Positions 11,786-22,226 of a stretch of DNA of 59,330 nucleotides are shown in pieces. Position numbers and translations under genes: made by a program. Numbering within the stretch: the stretch's first letter is position 1; each line of letters opens with the position of its first letter. Location of the stretch: assembly GCA_905178155.1 (NCBI GenBank), contig CAJINV010000027.1, positions 1 through 59,330 of the forward strand, written 5' to 3'. Under the pieces are notes generated by a model. It did no database searches. It worked only from the letters and a program-made list of their open reading frames with translations, and was not told where the DNA came from. The DNA comes from Amoebophrya sp. A120. Lineage: Eukaryota > Sar > Dinophyceae > Syndiniales > Amoebophryaceae.

Positions 11786-12445
11786 AGGCCGCGCGTGGCT
11801 CGAGAAAGTAAACGCGCGCAGCCTTCTCACCATCCAACAGAAGGAAACACGCAAGCCCCTGCGCTTCGTTGTGCTTGGAAATGATGAAAGGGGAGGGCCA
11901 TGAGCGGAGGCCCTTGCGCTGCTAACCCAAACCATCTGCGCCCCGGGGGGCCAAGGTCGGCGCATGGCTTCGGTCAGCAGCGGTAGAAGCTTTCAACCCG
12001 CTTCGTCTTCTCCGTGCTGTAGGTGTGTCGACATCGCGATGCATTTGCGCTATATACCCCACTCAATATCTTTCCGACAGGTATAGATCCGCCCCGCACA
12101 TTGGTCCGGGTCCTAGTCGCGCTCGCATTCTTTGCGTAGAGGTAGCTAGGCCCTATCCTCTCATCCTAGATTTTGAGCCATTGCCGCGCTAGATGTTCCA
12201 GCACGCGCGCCCACGCAGGAAGCCAAGTCTGAAGACAAGCGGGCGCATACGCGAGGAGGCTTCCCATAGGAGTGATATTTTTGCCCAAGTTAGTAAGCAG
12301 GGGGCGGTCTTGCCCGCATGCGTTTCAGACGCCCTCCGCGAGGCGCCCGCGGAGCAAAATCCGGCCCCTGAAAACGTTCGCGCACGCGCCCGCGGTCCGC
12401 ACTGGCCTGGGTTTGCGTGTGGATGGAACAAAGCCAGCCGGCTGC

Positions 12446-12735
12446 TCCCGTTTTTCGCGTTTCGCATTTCGGGGGCGGCTTTCGTTTCTCTCTATCTCCC
12501 TCGCTAATGATTTCCCCGGTCGCTTTCTTCGCTTTTCGCGCTTCGCTTTTCGTGGGTCGCTTCCGCTTTTTCTCTGCTTACTCTGTTCATTGTCTTGGGG
12601 CCCTTTTCTTTTTCGCTTTTCGCGTTTCGCATTTCGGGAGCCGCCTCCCCCTTCTCTTTGCTTAGTATATTAATTATGTTAGGGATAGGCTTTGCATTTT
12701 TTTCGCTTTTCGTGTTTCGCAATTCAAGCAAGGGG
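12446..12735 (-). repeat. inverted counterpart of the 10.0-10.4-kb tandem array
   Basis: About four units start near 12449, 12532, 12615 and 12703, with the core TTTTCGCGTTTCGCATTTCG. This is the reverse complement of the core at 10.0-10.4 kb. Together the arrays bracket a 2-kb GC-rich core (about 10.42-12.44 kb) in foldback arrangement. Confidence 0.75.
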
Positions 12736-13103
12736 GCCAGCTTCCTTCACAATTTACACAACACACATACCCCAAAAACGCCTCTCATGCTATCGCTTTC
12801 TTCTATTTTCTGTGTTCCGAAGGGATCCGCCTACTCACCAAATCACGATGGGAATCCAAGTCGTTGCACTTGTTGCAGGTGAAAAAATGGTAGGTGTTTC
12901 GCTTGGAGTTCTGCTTATTTGGCCGCGTGCCAACTACAACTACACGTGGCACTACAACAAAAGTCATAAGTTTGAGCATTCTCTACCTTTTACAAGCAAG
13001 TTAGTGGCCGTCGACGTGCTGCCGCTGCCCGACCGGATTTCCCGAGGGCCGCTGGTGCAGAAGGAATTTTACTGGCGTATTTTTACCGCCAGTCCCCGTC
13101 GCG
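12736..13103. other. region upstream of kinase gene K1
   Basis: No homologous block is shared with the region upstream of K2. It presumably contains the promoter and 5' UTR of K1, but no element could be identified. Confidence 0.4.
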
Positions 13104-16100
13104 ATGTTTGGAGGAAGTCCCGAGGCCCCGTCGTTGCATCTCGGAACGACGGATCGTCTGCGTCCGCCAGCAACGACGACCGGCAACACCGTATCAAGGT
13201 TGAAAAAGATATACACTTCGTGACTACAACACGAAGCTGGCTGGGGAAAAGTGTTTTTCTGCAAGGCCAGCTTTATTCGAAGAAAAATTGAGAATCGCTT
13301 TTCCAATTTATGTAGCGGCTTATAGCTTGATAGATGCTGGTGCAGCTCCTTTTCGCCCTCATGTGTACATGATTGGTTGCGTTTGTTCGGCTGAATTGTT
13401 GAAAAATCTTTTCACCTTGATAACGGCAAGCAGATCACCGCCCTGGTTCCTGCCCCCTCGGAACGACGGACCGTCGTCGCCCGCCGGCAACTTCAACACA
13501 AGGCAGTGCCGATCTACCCGCACAGGTCGTCTCACCAGATGGGGGGCCGCAAGAGAAGGTTGTCGGCAACCCACGCCGTCCAGCGGCGAAAATTCACCCG
13601 AGCGCCAACCCCACGACCTCCTTGCGGAAGTGGGAGGAGGAGATAAGGACGTCTTTTCACCTCGGCGATGCTACGAAGGGGAAAATAAAGTACTTTTGTG
13701 CATTACTTACTTGTAGGGTTCTGGTTTGTCAGTAGAGAGGCATTTTGGGTGCTACTGCTTCTGAAGAGATGAGCGAATAAAAGAAGTATTTTCTCCTGCA
13801 TACGTTGCTCTTTCGAAGTCGAGCAGCTGCTGGGACGCGGGGGAAGCGCTGAGGTGTACCGCGCCAGCCGGAACGGGTGCGAGTTCGCGCTGAAATCGGT
13901 AAAGGCCCAGAACTATGGATTGCAAATATGTCTGGGTCTGGAAGAGTGGAACTTGTCATGCTGTTTTTGGACTCTGAAAAAATTTGCATTGCGTGATCAG
14001 CAAGAGGAGCGCCGTTTGCGCTACACGGACAACGCGTTTCTCATGTGGAAGGGGCATCAGGAAGCCCTCTAAAAGTCTGCGATGCTAGGTATGCATTACA
14101 GGCATCATGGGTCATGAGAAATATGCATGACAAATCTTACACTCTTCCAGACCCAGACACTTTTGCATTTGATAAGAACAAAAGGGAGCTGGCGGCTTTC
14201 TGGAAGGAGGCGGAGTTGCTGGAGCAGCTCACATATCAAATGCAAAAATGTCTGTGTCTGGAAAGTTGTGATGCAGGTCACTGAACATGAACAATAAGGA
14301 CACTGTAATGCGCCGCCAAGCATGACAAGTTTTTTCATGCTTCTGTTTTGCGTATTCCGCATGAGAAACTGCGTGTTCGCATGACAGGCTAGGGGAGCTC
14401 TTGGTTGCCACGCAATACAGATCCCAGAGTCCTCATGCCAGACTAGCATGACAAATCTCGTCGTAGTCTCCCAGACCCAGACATATTTGCATTCCATATC
14501 ACACGGGCGGAAAAGAAAGAGGAGGGCCGCGAGTACGTGGTCCGCTGCTTCGGGTCGCGATGCGAGCCCGAGCAGTAGCCGCAGTAAATAAAGCGCCACC
14601 ACCCCATAGTCAAGATGGATATATGATCTGAAAGACTTATCGTGAAGCTGTGATGTGCATGACAAGTTTGGGGCCGCACAAGCCTACTCGTGTTTACCTT
14701 CTGCGAACGCATCACTAAGCCACATGTGGGACATTTCGAAACACCACTTCAGGCTGCTTCCCGTGGGGCTGCGCATGACAGATCTGGTTCTGGGGGGCAC
14801 ACGTGCAGATTTACATAAACAGATACACAAAGGATATGCATGACAAACATGGGATGGGGTCGGTTTTCCAGACAATAAAAAACTGCAGATCTTCATCCTG
14901 CTGGAGTACGCGGATTGCGACTTTCAGGAATACCAGCGCAGCTTCTTCGGGCGCCGGTCCGCCAAGTTCATGCCACTGGACGTAATCCTGCACTGCTTCG
15001 CGCAGATGGCCGCCGCGGTGCGCTTCATCCACTCGCGAAGGATTGTGCACTTTGATCTGAAGCCAGCCAACTTCCTGCTGTTCCAGCGGAAAACCAAGCT
15101 GAAGCTGTCCGACTTCGGCCTGGCCAGGGTCCTGGATCCGAACAAAACGCACATCATATCAAAAGGAAAAATCCCCCCTCCCCATGTCAAAACGAAGTTT
15201 CTGATGCTGGATTTGCGTACACGAATCAGATTTGTCTTGCTGGCAAGGACTGCAGGCCCTTATCAAGCCTGAGAAGACAGGTTTTGGCCTAGGCGCGTAG
15301 CATGACAGACTTCTTCGCTGTAGGAACATAAGCATGACAAACCGCCTGTAGAATGCGGCGGAGCCTGTGGAGTTGCCTTCACGCAACACAGAGTCGATTT
15401 GTGGTTACAAACCAGCAACACAAATCTTCGAAAACGTAGCTTGCCAATATGGGGAGGGGGGGTTTTTCCTTTTGATACATCAGCCGCCACCGCCACTGCG
15501 GCACCGTTTTGTATATGGCGCCGGAGGCATTCCACCAAGGCGAGCAGTACGAGCACAGCATGAAGATGCGGTCCGAAACCGACGTGTGGTCGCTGGGCGT
15601 GATTCTGTACGCCATGATCTACGGACGACCCCCGCACGCGCACTTGTACACCCCGCGCGGCGGGGCCAACCGCGCCATGTTTTCCATCATCGATCCCTGC
15701 ATGGAAATCCAATATCCCGACCGATACTCGGTCTACGCGGCGGCCAGCGACAGCTGCACGGTGGCACGACAAGATGAAAACAACCGCGGTAGTTGTACGA
15801 TAGCTGCGCCGGGCAAGCAGCCCGCCAGCTCCTCATCTTCGGCAAACGTTACAGAACCGGTGCTCAACGAACAGAAGTTCGAGCACCTGATGCACCTGCT
15901 GCAGCGTTGCTTGGTTCGGGACACCGGAGCGCGCATTACGGCTTCCGAGCTGGAGTGGGACCTTCGCGTATTAGAGGCGATCTCGTGCGCAACTGCGACC
16001 AGCTTGTACAGGCACTTTCGGTTTCAGAGGGCCGCCATCCGTCCGATTCCCGGGAGCTTCGCGAGCGTGCTGCACGAGAAGCACATTCCTAGCTTGGAGC

Positions 16101-18649
16101 ACATCACCTCTGGGGACACGCGTGCCCCTAGCGAGGCAAACGGGAGTTGCAAAAGCGACGCTTGTATGACTTGCAACAGTTGTATCGCACTTGTTTAGTA
16201 CTACTGGCAAGACGAATGTTTTCTTCTTGAAAAGTGGAATCCGAATTTGTAGAGTGCTGCATCACAACTGAGTCTCAGGAATAAACCAGCTCTGTTATGC
16301 ACGGTTGCAAGTAGTACGAGTGCGATACTACTTTTGCACAGGATATTTTGCCCGGGCAGCCTTGAAAAGTCGGTCGAAGAAGGCCAGGCTCCGGATAGGA
16401 GAGAACAAGCTGGCGGTGAAGATGATCTTGGGAGCTGCACCAACGACGGCAGAATCAAACATAGTGGCTTGGCGCCACTGCCACCGGCAGGCGAAGACGA
16501 AGAATCCGATCGTAGTAAAAAGGCGGGAGACGAGCTACTTCCGGAGGTGGGCAGGGAGCCGAAGAGGCCCAGCGCTGACAGAAACGTCGTTTCTGTGCAA
16601 GAACCAGCGGTGCATGGCTTCAACTGCCGTGCAAAATGGTGGCAAAAACATGATGAGAACGGAAGAAGGTTGAGAACTGCAACTGCCGTTGAACGTGAAG
16701 GGAAAATGAGCTACGCCGCTGCTGCTGTGCTGGAAAATGAGGAAACACCACTGCTGCTGTCGGACGACAAAATAGCGAACGCGCCTGCTGACCGTTCCCG
16801 CGAAGTAGACCAGTGCGTCTCAGCGGAAGGTAGTTTTGAAGCTGGCGGGACAGGGACTACTGCCCATTCTAGCGGCCTTCTGCGAAGCGGCGTCTTCTGG
16901 TCTGGACCTCCTGCAATGATTTTAGTTTCGTGTGCCTTCCTGTGTGCAGGAATCGGGGTGTCCCTGTGCATGGGCTTGTTCGCAACTGGAACGAAGTTTG
17001 GTAATGAGGCCGCCAGGATGAACACGTCTCCGTCGGACGAAAACTCGACGACGAATAGCAGCTCGAGCTGGTCCGTTGGCCCCGGGGCTCCGACTTTTTT
17101 CAATGCATTTCGCGGTGGCGGGGAGCCCGCCGCACGGGTCGGTGGAAACCTGCCGGCTGCGTTAGTCGCACCGAGTCCTCCAATCACACAAGCTAACCCA
17201 CCGCAACACGAGTCGCCCCTGCCACCAGAAGCGACACTTCCGGGAGTGCTTGGCGAGCCGTCACCCACTAGCAGCGGGACATTAATTCCGAGTAGCGATG
17301 CGGCACTGCTGAGCGCAACCTTGCCGACGACCGGAGGCACCTCGTTGATAGGTTGTGGGCAGCCCGCTAGCGATGGGACCTCGACCAGTGGTGGCGCAAC
17401 ACCACTTACCGCCAGCCCCCCGTCCGCAGGTGGTGTAACGGTAGGTGGGCGGGACGGGCTTCAGCAAGATTCGGGTCATGCGGGTCTGCCGGTGTTTGTG
17501 CAGCCTGAACTACTCACCCGCACGGGAGTCGACGTTGCGCAAGCGGGTTTTCTAGCTACACCGGCTAGCAGTACGACGAGCAGAGGCGCGGTAGTACCTG
17601 TGCCGGCGCCACACGAAATACAACTGCCGGCTGCAGATTCCGCCCATGCTGCCTCCACTTGTTCTACTCAGGATCCTTGCGATGGCAGGGCGGTTACTCA
17701 GCCCGCAGATGTTGACGATAACACCCGCCCACAGAGCGCCCGCGATGTAGTTTCGATTGGTGCAAGAAGTAACGCCGGCGAGGCCGCCGCGCTCGCGACG
17801 AATAATGATAACTCAGAGGAGGTTGAACAAAGCCACGATGGGCTTGTTGCTCGTAGGCGAAGGCACGAAGAGACCTTGCCTCCGCAGGGCACCAGACACG
17901 CCAGTTCTGCTTCCGGTGTTTTAGGCAGTAACGCTTCGTCACGAGTCGTGATCCCAGCACCGCGGCACCGTACGTCGTCGGAGCAAATAACAGCACATCG
18001 TACTTCAACTTCTGCCAGTGCCATCGGACCAAGCAGCGCTGCGTCGAATACTAGTAGCGGAAATTCGCCTTTGCGGTTTCGGAGGACCATGCCTCGCCCT
18101 GCGAGCGCAGCAGCCCCGGCCCCATCTAGTGCTTCTGCAAGCACATCGCAAGACCATTCAGTGCCGACGCTGCCGTTGCGTGGGAGAAGTTCCAGTCCCG
18201 CGCCAGCAGCCGGCAGAGGGTCGTCGTCGAATACGCGCCATCAAAGTGTCGAATCCAATTTGGTGTCGCAAGAAGATCGAGCGTGGAGCAGTAGCCGAGG
18301 TGGCGTAGGAGCCAGAAGCATTGCGGCTGCCCGCCCTCTGTATCCCGACATTCCAAAAACATCGGAGTTGGCAAGGTCTTTGTCGTCATCGAGTCTAAGC
18401 CCCTGGAGGTCGAGCTGGCCAAAGCCCTGGAGCCTGCCGAAGGTGGGTGGACCTGGCATGAACCTGTTCGCATCAAAGGGGAGGGCGAGTAGTGCGTCGG
18501 AAGTATGCATGGTCATAACGCCGCCGAGACTCCGCATCCATGCCCAGAAAAATATGCTTGCCACAGCGTGTGTTGGGGTTTCGCGCTGCCGGCAGCCTCC
18601 TAGATCGAGGTCGTTGCCACAGTTTGTAGAGTGTATGTTGTTTTTGTAG
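13104..18649 (+). CDS. K1: Mps1/TTK-like protein kinase with C-terminal membrane anchor
   Basis: Inferred exons are 13104-13191, 13428 to about 13680, about 13808-13913, 14180-14233, 14504-14575, 14883-15156, 15483 to about 16130 and about 16351-18649, roughly 1260 residues. The start ATG 13104 precedes two copies of the LGTTD..RPPAT repeat shared with K2. Kinase landmarks are the glycine loop GRGGSAEVY, lysine in FALKS, catalytic HFDLKPANF (about 15047), SDFGLAR and GTVLYMAPEAF, then VWSLGVILYAMIYG and IIDPCMEIQYPD. The last block and the HxDLKPANF form match the Mps1/TTK family, which uses HSD rather than HRD. A long Ser/Thr/Ala-rich tail follows, with one membrane segment near 16903-16977 (ILVSCAFLCAGIGVSLCMG). 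The kinase faces one side of that membrane; orientation is unknown. The joins at 13680 and 16130 are approximate. Confidence 0.8.
13192..13427 (+). mobile_element. introner, single-copy type F (TATCAAGGT TIR)
   Basis: It starts TATCAAGGTTGAAAAAGATA and ends with the near-inverse AAAAATCTTTTCACCTTGATA minus its first A. The 5-nt flanks are CACCG upstream and ACGGC downstream, so the duplication has diverged. Removing 13192-13427 joins AAC ACC G to AA GCA GAT CAC and keeps the frame leading into the second LGTTD repeat. Confidence 0.75.
13680..13807 (+). mobile_element. short intron, boundaries approximate
   Basis: An in-frame interruption lies between the TSFHLGDATKG block and SFEVEQLLGRGG. 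K2 reads TSFRLDDGSFEVQQLLGRGG without a break at this place. The 3' end fits the rule (CATA, CGTTG, then exon). The 5' end near AAAGTACTTTTGTGC is not certain. Confidence 0.5.
13914..14179 (+). mobile_element. introner, family A
   Basis: It starts TATGGATTGCAAATATGTCT and closes with the inverse TIR ending GCATTTGATA. The 5-bp duplication AGAAC is at 13909-13913 and 14175-14179. Splicing gives Lys-Ala-Gln-Asn-Lys-Arg-Glu-Leu; K2 has KAQSKREL uninterrupted, so K2 is the empty site. Confidence 0.92.
14234..14503 (+). mobile_element. introner, family A
   Basis: It starts TATCAAATGCAAAAATGTCT and ends GCATTCCATA. The 5-bp duplication TCACA is at 14229-14233 and 14499-14503. Splicing gives CTC ACA CGG GCG (Leu-Thr-Arg-Ala); K2 reads LTRRENK with no intron here. 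Confidence 0.92.
14576..14882 (+). mobile_element. introner-rule intron with eroded TIRs
   Basis: It starts TAGCCGCAG after AGCAG and ends CAATA followed by AAAAA. Removing 14576-14882 gives CFGSRCEPEQLQIFILLEY, which aligns residue for residue without gaps to CYGCRCDTPTLQLYILLEY of K2. The K2 intron in this area sits six codons earlier, so the two insertions are independent. Confidence 0.75.
15157..15482 (+). mobile_element. introner, family C
   Basis: The TIR core is AAGGAAAAATCCCCCCTCCC, inverted near 15450-15475 before TTTTGATA. The 5-bp duplication CATCA is at 15152-15156 and 15478-15482. Splicing gives Thr-His-Ile-Ser-Arg-His, matching K2, which has no intron at this codon. A second family C start lies at 59207. 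Confidence 0.92.
16130..16350 (+). mobile_element. introner, family D (borders approximate)
   Basis: The 3' end is clear: the inverse D TIR GTACGAGTGCGATACTACTT, then TTGCACAGGATA and TTTTG. The 5' end near 16130-16140 is diverged. One join obeying the rule links GCC CC to C CCG GGC AGC and keeps the frame into the Ser-rich tail. Confidence 0.55.
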
Positions 18650-18847
18650 TTCAGCTCTGTACAACCGGGTTGCAAGCGTCTCCACCTACTCCAATATTAC
18701 ACTTTGATTTTAGTATACGAATAACAAGGCGGATGTGGGGGTGAGGCTTTCAAAGTTATCATAGACGAGCGGACGAAGAGACGCCGGCCACCCTAGTGGA
18801 CCACCGATCCGCGCATTGCCGATGCAGCCACCTTACGTTTCGAAGAA

Positions 18848-19028
18848 ATGTTTGGGTCTGACGGATAAGATTAACTGAGAAAAATGCGACTGTGCATGAT
18901 GCAGCACAAACGTCACAACATTATTTCGTTGTTCCGCACAGCATGCGAGCATGACAACCCGAATCAAATGCGCATGTGGGTTGTTAAAAATGTGCAACGG
19001 AAATCTGCCAACACTCAGACCCATGCGC
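18848..19028 (+). mobile_element. possible degenerate introner
   Basis: The words TTTGGGTCTGACGG and ACACTCAGACCCA form a weak inverted pair resembling the family A TIR, with a GCATGACAAC word between them. No duplication was found. It lies between K1 and the next gene. Confidence 0.35.
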
Positions 19029-19098
19029 GTTCGCACATAATACGCCGCCAAGCAGGAGCGCGCGACCGAATGCAGCAGCGTCGCCAGACTTCAACTCG

Positions 19099-20238
19099 AT
19101 GAGGGAGACCAACTTGGGGCGCATCGCTACGCAAGGGACCACCTTCAGCTCCGGGACCAGTGGTGGTCAAGTCGTTGGGCCCCCTCCACCTGCTGCGCCC
19201 CCCGCTCTGCTCCCGTCGCCTCTATGCTCACCGAGGCTGGCACCTACCGCAGCCGGGTCTCCGCCCGCCATTGATTACAACCTTTCCACCCCGGGCGGCT
19301 CGGATGAAGAAGGGGAGATAGATCCTCGCCCCAGGGGGCGAAGTAATGCTTTGGCAGGACCTCATATCCTGTGTAAAATCGTCCCCATTGACCTCTGCTC
19401 CGTACTTGTCAAGCAAATCTGCACGTTCAAAACAGAGGTCTCTCTTCCGCTCGTGAGAAAGATTCCTAGTTAGTAGTCTTCTTTTAGATTTTGTCATGCT
19501 GAAACCAGGACGAGGTGATCAATTTGTGATGCAGCTGAACAACTCATTGAAGTTTTTTCACGTAATAAAGCCAACTACAGTCTGATGCCAAATTTTTCAT
19601 GCGCGTCATACGAAAGTATATCGGTTTGTGTACGCAAAAACAAAATGCCCATCTTCAATTTTGACTCTCGGGAACAAGGGACGTTTTTACTCAGGACCAC
19701 TCAGTGGCAACGACCCCCATTTCGTGTGCCGCCATGGTCGACGGACGAATTCGGGGACAATGCGAACTACAAAAATTTCAGCGGAGGTATTTCGCGCACC
19801 CGGTACTGGGAACTGGCGGCCGCAGAAAGGGAGCTTGACGAAGACCATCGGATCTTTCGGGCCAACCGGCCGTCCTGGATTTGCCCGATAAGTAATCAGG
19901 CCATAGAGATTATTAAAGCTGTTTAGACTTAGAGCTTTTGTGCGGTTTATTTGTGCTGCTCTCAACATACTTCTTTTTGCTATCAGTTTGTAAAACGAGC
20001 GCAACATCATAGAACCTAGCATTGTCCCATTCAGTGCACTCGTTTTCGTTTTGCCATGTTGTCGCGACAAAAATATATATTGGGAAATAAATCATGATTT
20101 TTGATAAGGTCGCCAGCTAATGAAAGATCCGGTGAGGGAACCCGCGCCTTTGGACAGCCGCAGCCCAATTTGTATCGATGCAAAAACTGCAGCCTCCACA
20201 CCCAAGGCCACCCTGGGAGGTGCGCGACTCTCTAATTG
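19099..20238 (+). CDS. unrecognised protein with a possible zinc knuckle
   Basis: Inferred exons are 19099-19364, 19626-19892 and 20109 to a stop at about 20238, about 220 residues. It starts at ATG 19099 and opens with a Pro/Ala-rich segment and an acidic DEEGEID stretch. A central part contains MPIFNFDSREQGTFLL and PSWICPI. The C-terminal CKNCSLHTQGHPGRC has the spacing Cx2Cx6Hx3C, which could bind zinc. Both internal introns obey the introner rule and keep the frame. The stop follows the Cys cluster closely, and the gene may instead continue through another intron into the next feature. No function is assigned. Confidence 0.5.
19365..19625 (+). mobile_element. introner, family D-like
   Basis: It starts TATCCTGTGTAAAATCG, the family D beginning, and ends AAGTATA followed by TCGGT. 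Removing it joins GGA CCT CA to T TGT GTA CGC and stays open. The 5-nt flanks CCTCA and TCGGT are not identical. Confidence 0.55.
19893..20108 (+). mobile_element. intron flanked by a GATAAG duplication
   Basis: GATAAG occurs at 19887-19892 and 20103-20108. Removing 19893-20108 gives Trp-Ile-Cys-Pro-Ile-Arg-Ser-Pro in frame. The TIRs are not obvious, so this is an old or different element. Confidence 0.65.
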
Positions 20239-20284
20239 TCTCTTGGATCCTCTTGTATGCGGCGGGCCATTCGAACTAACCTTC

Positions 20285-21634
20285 GATAACGAACAGAGCA
20301 ACGCCCCAGCACAAGCGTGCTAGTGGAGCTTGTGACTTGGGTGTGGAGTCTGCTGTTTGCAGTTTCATAACCTCCACAGCCTGTTTTGAGCGCAGGGGCC
20401 CGGATGGGGAAGTCGGGATCGAGCCGTGCGAAGACCTGTTGCTGGAGAGGCGAGGTATGTATCTATAATTGCGTAGTTACTAGTTCGACGAAGCAGCTAG
20501 CACCGGCTTGCTCAGCCACAAAGAAAAAATAGAAAGTCTACGACGACCAAAGAAAATATCGTTCTTGTTCGGGACTTCGTGTATAGTTTTTTCCAATCTA
20601 TAATCGATAGATAGGAAATTAGGTTTCTTCCGCACTTGATGAGCAGGATTCTCTTTTAAAAACAACACGCCAGGTATTGAGACCGGCGAGATCGTTGTCA
20701 AGAGAACTGGCACGGTGCTTTACAATGCCTGGGAAGAGCTGGGAAAACGGCGTATGAAAGATGTAAAGGCGCAGGCCCTCGCAGCACTGCCTCCGAACGA
20801 GATAATCCGCCCGGGAACCACCACGGTAGCGATTTTGAAGTACATCACGTGCCCGATCCTCAACACCGTGCCTTTCGACAAAAATGACGTCACCTACGTC
20901 TACGGGGTAAAGTGTCTTCATGGGGATATACGCACTCCTATCAAGCAGAAAACTACGGCTATTGCTGCGTCGTGTTTGTATACAAATCATAAACTGATTT
21001 TTCAGATGAGTGATGATGCAGAAGTGGTCTACTAATGAGTGTAGGACGAGCTGCTCCTACGCTGGAGGTGCTAACTACCTTGACCTCGGTAGTTCTTATT
21101 CTCTATGCACCGTGGCGACATCAAGTGTGCTGCGTTAGCTGTACTTTTTCTACACGACACGCCGGGCGCGAATTGTCTCGAGCCTGGCCTACCAGAGAGC
21201 CTACCGCCCCGGTGGACCAAGAGCGGCTTTGAATTATCACTTGTTATTATGTCTGGGTCTGGAGGTGTCTCAGTTTCCCATGCTAGATCTGATCGACAGA
21301 ATCACAAAAATCTGTGTTGCATGAGGACCAGCACCAAAAGCCCACAGCAACGTTTTGCACCCGGCAGAAGCATCGAGGAGATTTCTCAAAAAAACTTGTG
21401 ATGCTACTGGAGCCACCATTCCAAACCTTCTCTCTGGCTCAGGGTCATGCGCAACCTGCATGACAAACCTTGCTCTGTTCCAGACCCAGACACATTTGCA
21501 CTGCATATAGATCCAGAGATGGCAACGATCGCTTTGCATGTGCACCGCCTGGAGGAGCAAGGGTACTGCTTTATTTCAACGCGGAAATTAATTCAGGACA
21601 CCGAAATCCAATTAATCTTCTAGGAATAGTTTAG
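20285..21634 (+). CDS. possible 2-oxoglutarate/Fe(II) oxygenase-like protein (weak)
   Basis: The exons I can support are up to 20454, 20674-20906, 21093-21234 and 21513-21634; the 5' end is not defined. Two introns here are ordinary GT-AG (20455-20673 and 20907-21092) and one is an introner. The order of blocks VAILKYITC, CAALAVLFLHDTPGA, PPGGARVLLYFN and SGHRNPI resembles the double-stranded beta helix of prolyl-4-hydroxylase-type oxygenases, where the last block would carry the distal His. The proximal HxD is not evident (KND in its place), so activity and even the family are doubtful. It may be one gene with its neighbours on either side. Confidence 0.4.
20455..20673 (+). other. canonical GT-AG intron
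   Basis: The donor is GAG|GTATGTATCT and the acceptor ACGCCAG|GTATTGAG. The join CGA G + GT ATT GAG ACC GGC keeps the frame. There are no TIRs or flanking duplication, unlike the introners nearby. Confidence 0.6.
20907..21092 (+). other. canonical GT-AG intron
   Basis: The donor TACGGG|GTAAAGTG and acceptor CTCGGTAG|TTCTTATTC join in phase 0, giving Tyr-Gly-Phe-Leu-Phe-Ser. No repeat borders were seen. Confidence 0.6.
21235..21512 (+). mobile_element. introner, family A
   Basis: It begins TATCACTTGTTATTATGTCT and carries GGGTCTGG; the inverse CCAGACCCAGACACATTTGC ends at CTGCATA. The 5-nt flanks are TGAAT and TAGAT. Removing it joins TTT GAA T to CC AGA GAT and remains open to 21634. Confidence 0.7.
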
Positions 21635-21857
21635 CTGAAGTGCCGCTTACGGAACAAGATGTGAGTCACCAGTACTTTCGTATGCAGAAAAGGGCGTTTG
21701 TTTTCTTGCCACACGAAGTGGTCGAAAAGCAGATGTAGGTGTTTCTCTGTGCTGGCGCTCGAAGAACACAATTTGCGGGAAAAATGTCAGGTTAATAAGT
21801 GCGTGGACTTCGCCCCGGAACGCGAGTGACCCGCTCGGCGCCCATCGGTGTGGCGTT

Positions 21858-22226
21858 GTGCCCCGGGGATGGACGCGGCGCGTGTCGGCAGGAGCCCGGA
21901 TGGAAAAGAAGGGGCCCGTGCTGGTTAGGTGGGCCCGATTTGCTGCTGCAGCAATGGAAGGGAGGCTTGAAGATCCCATCGCCCCGCCCGGGCTGTGGCA
22001 CCCGCAAGACCAGCTTCGAGGCCAACCGGTTCCGCCGCCGCCCGAAGAGCTTCTCCAGCTTATCGAACTTTTCAACGCAGCGCCGGTATCGCGAAGCCCG
22101 CGACGCTTCGTGGAGCACGTGTTAAAGCGCCCACCGTACATCGACCGAATGCCAGGTTTTGTGGATGACCTGGAGAGCCGGGTGTGGTACAGCGCTTCCG
22201 ACGACCTCTGGCCGGGCTTCGAGTAA
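21858..22226 (+). CDS. unrecognised exon or small gene
   Basis: An open frame ends at 22226 with a plausible protein composition, including GLWHPQDQL, PPPPEELLQLIELFN and a C-terminal WYSASDDLWPGFE. No ATG near 21858 is certain, so it may be the last exon of the gene upstream. No domain was recognised. A competing frame (21799-22125) is open but is Arg/Cys-rich and less convincing. Confidence 0.35.
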   Translation: MPRGWTRRVSAGARMEKKGPVLVRWARFAAAAMEGRLEDPIAPPGLWHPQDQLRGQPVPPPPEELLQLIELFNAAPVSRSPRRFVEHVLKRPPYIDRMPGFVDDLESRVWYSASDDLWPGFE

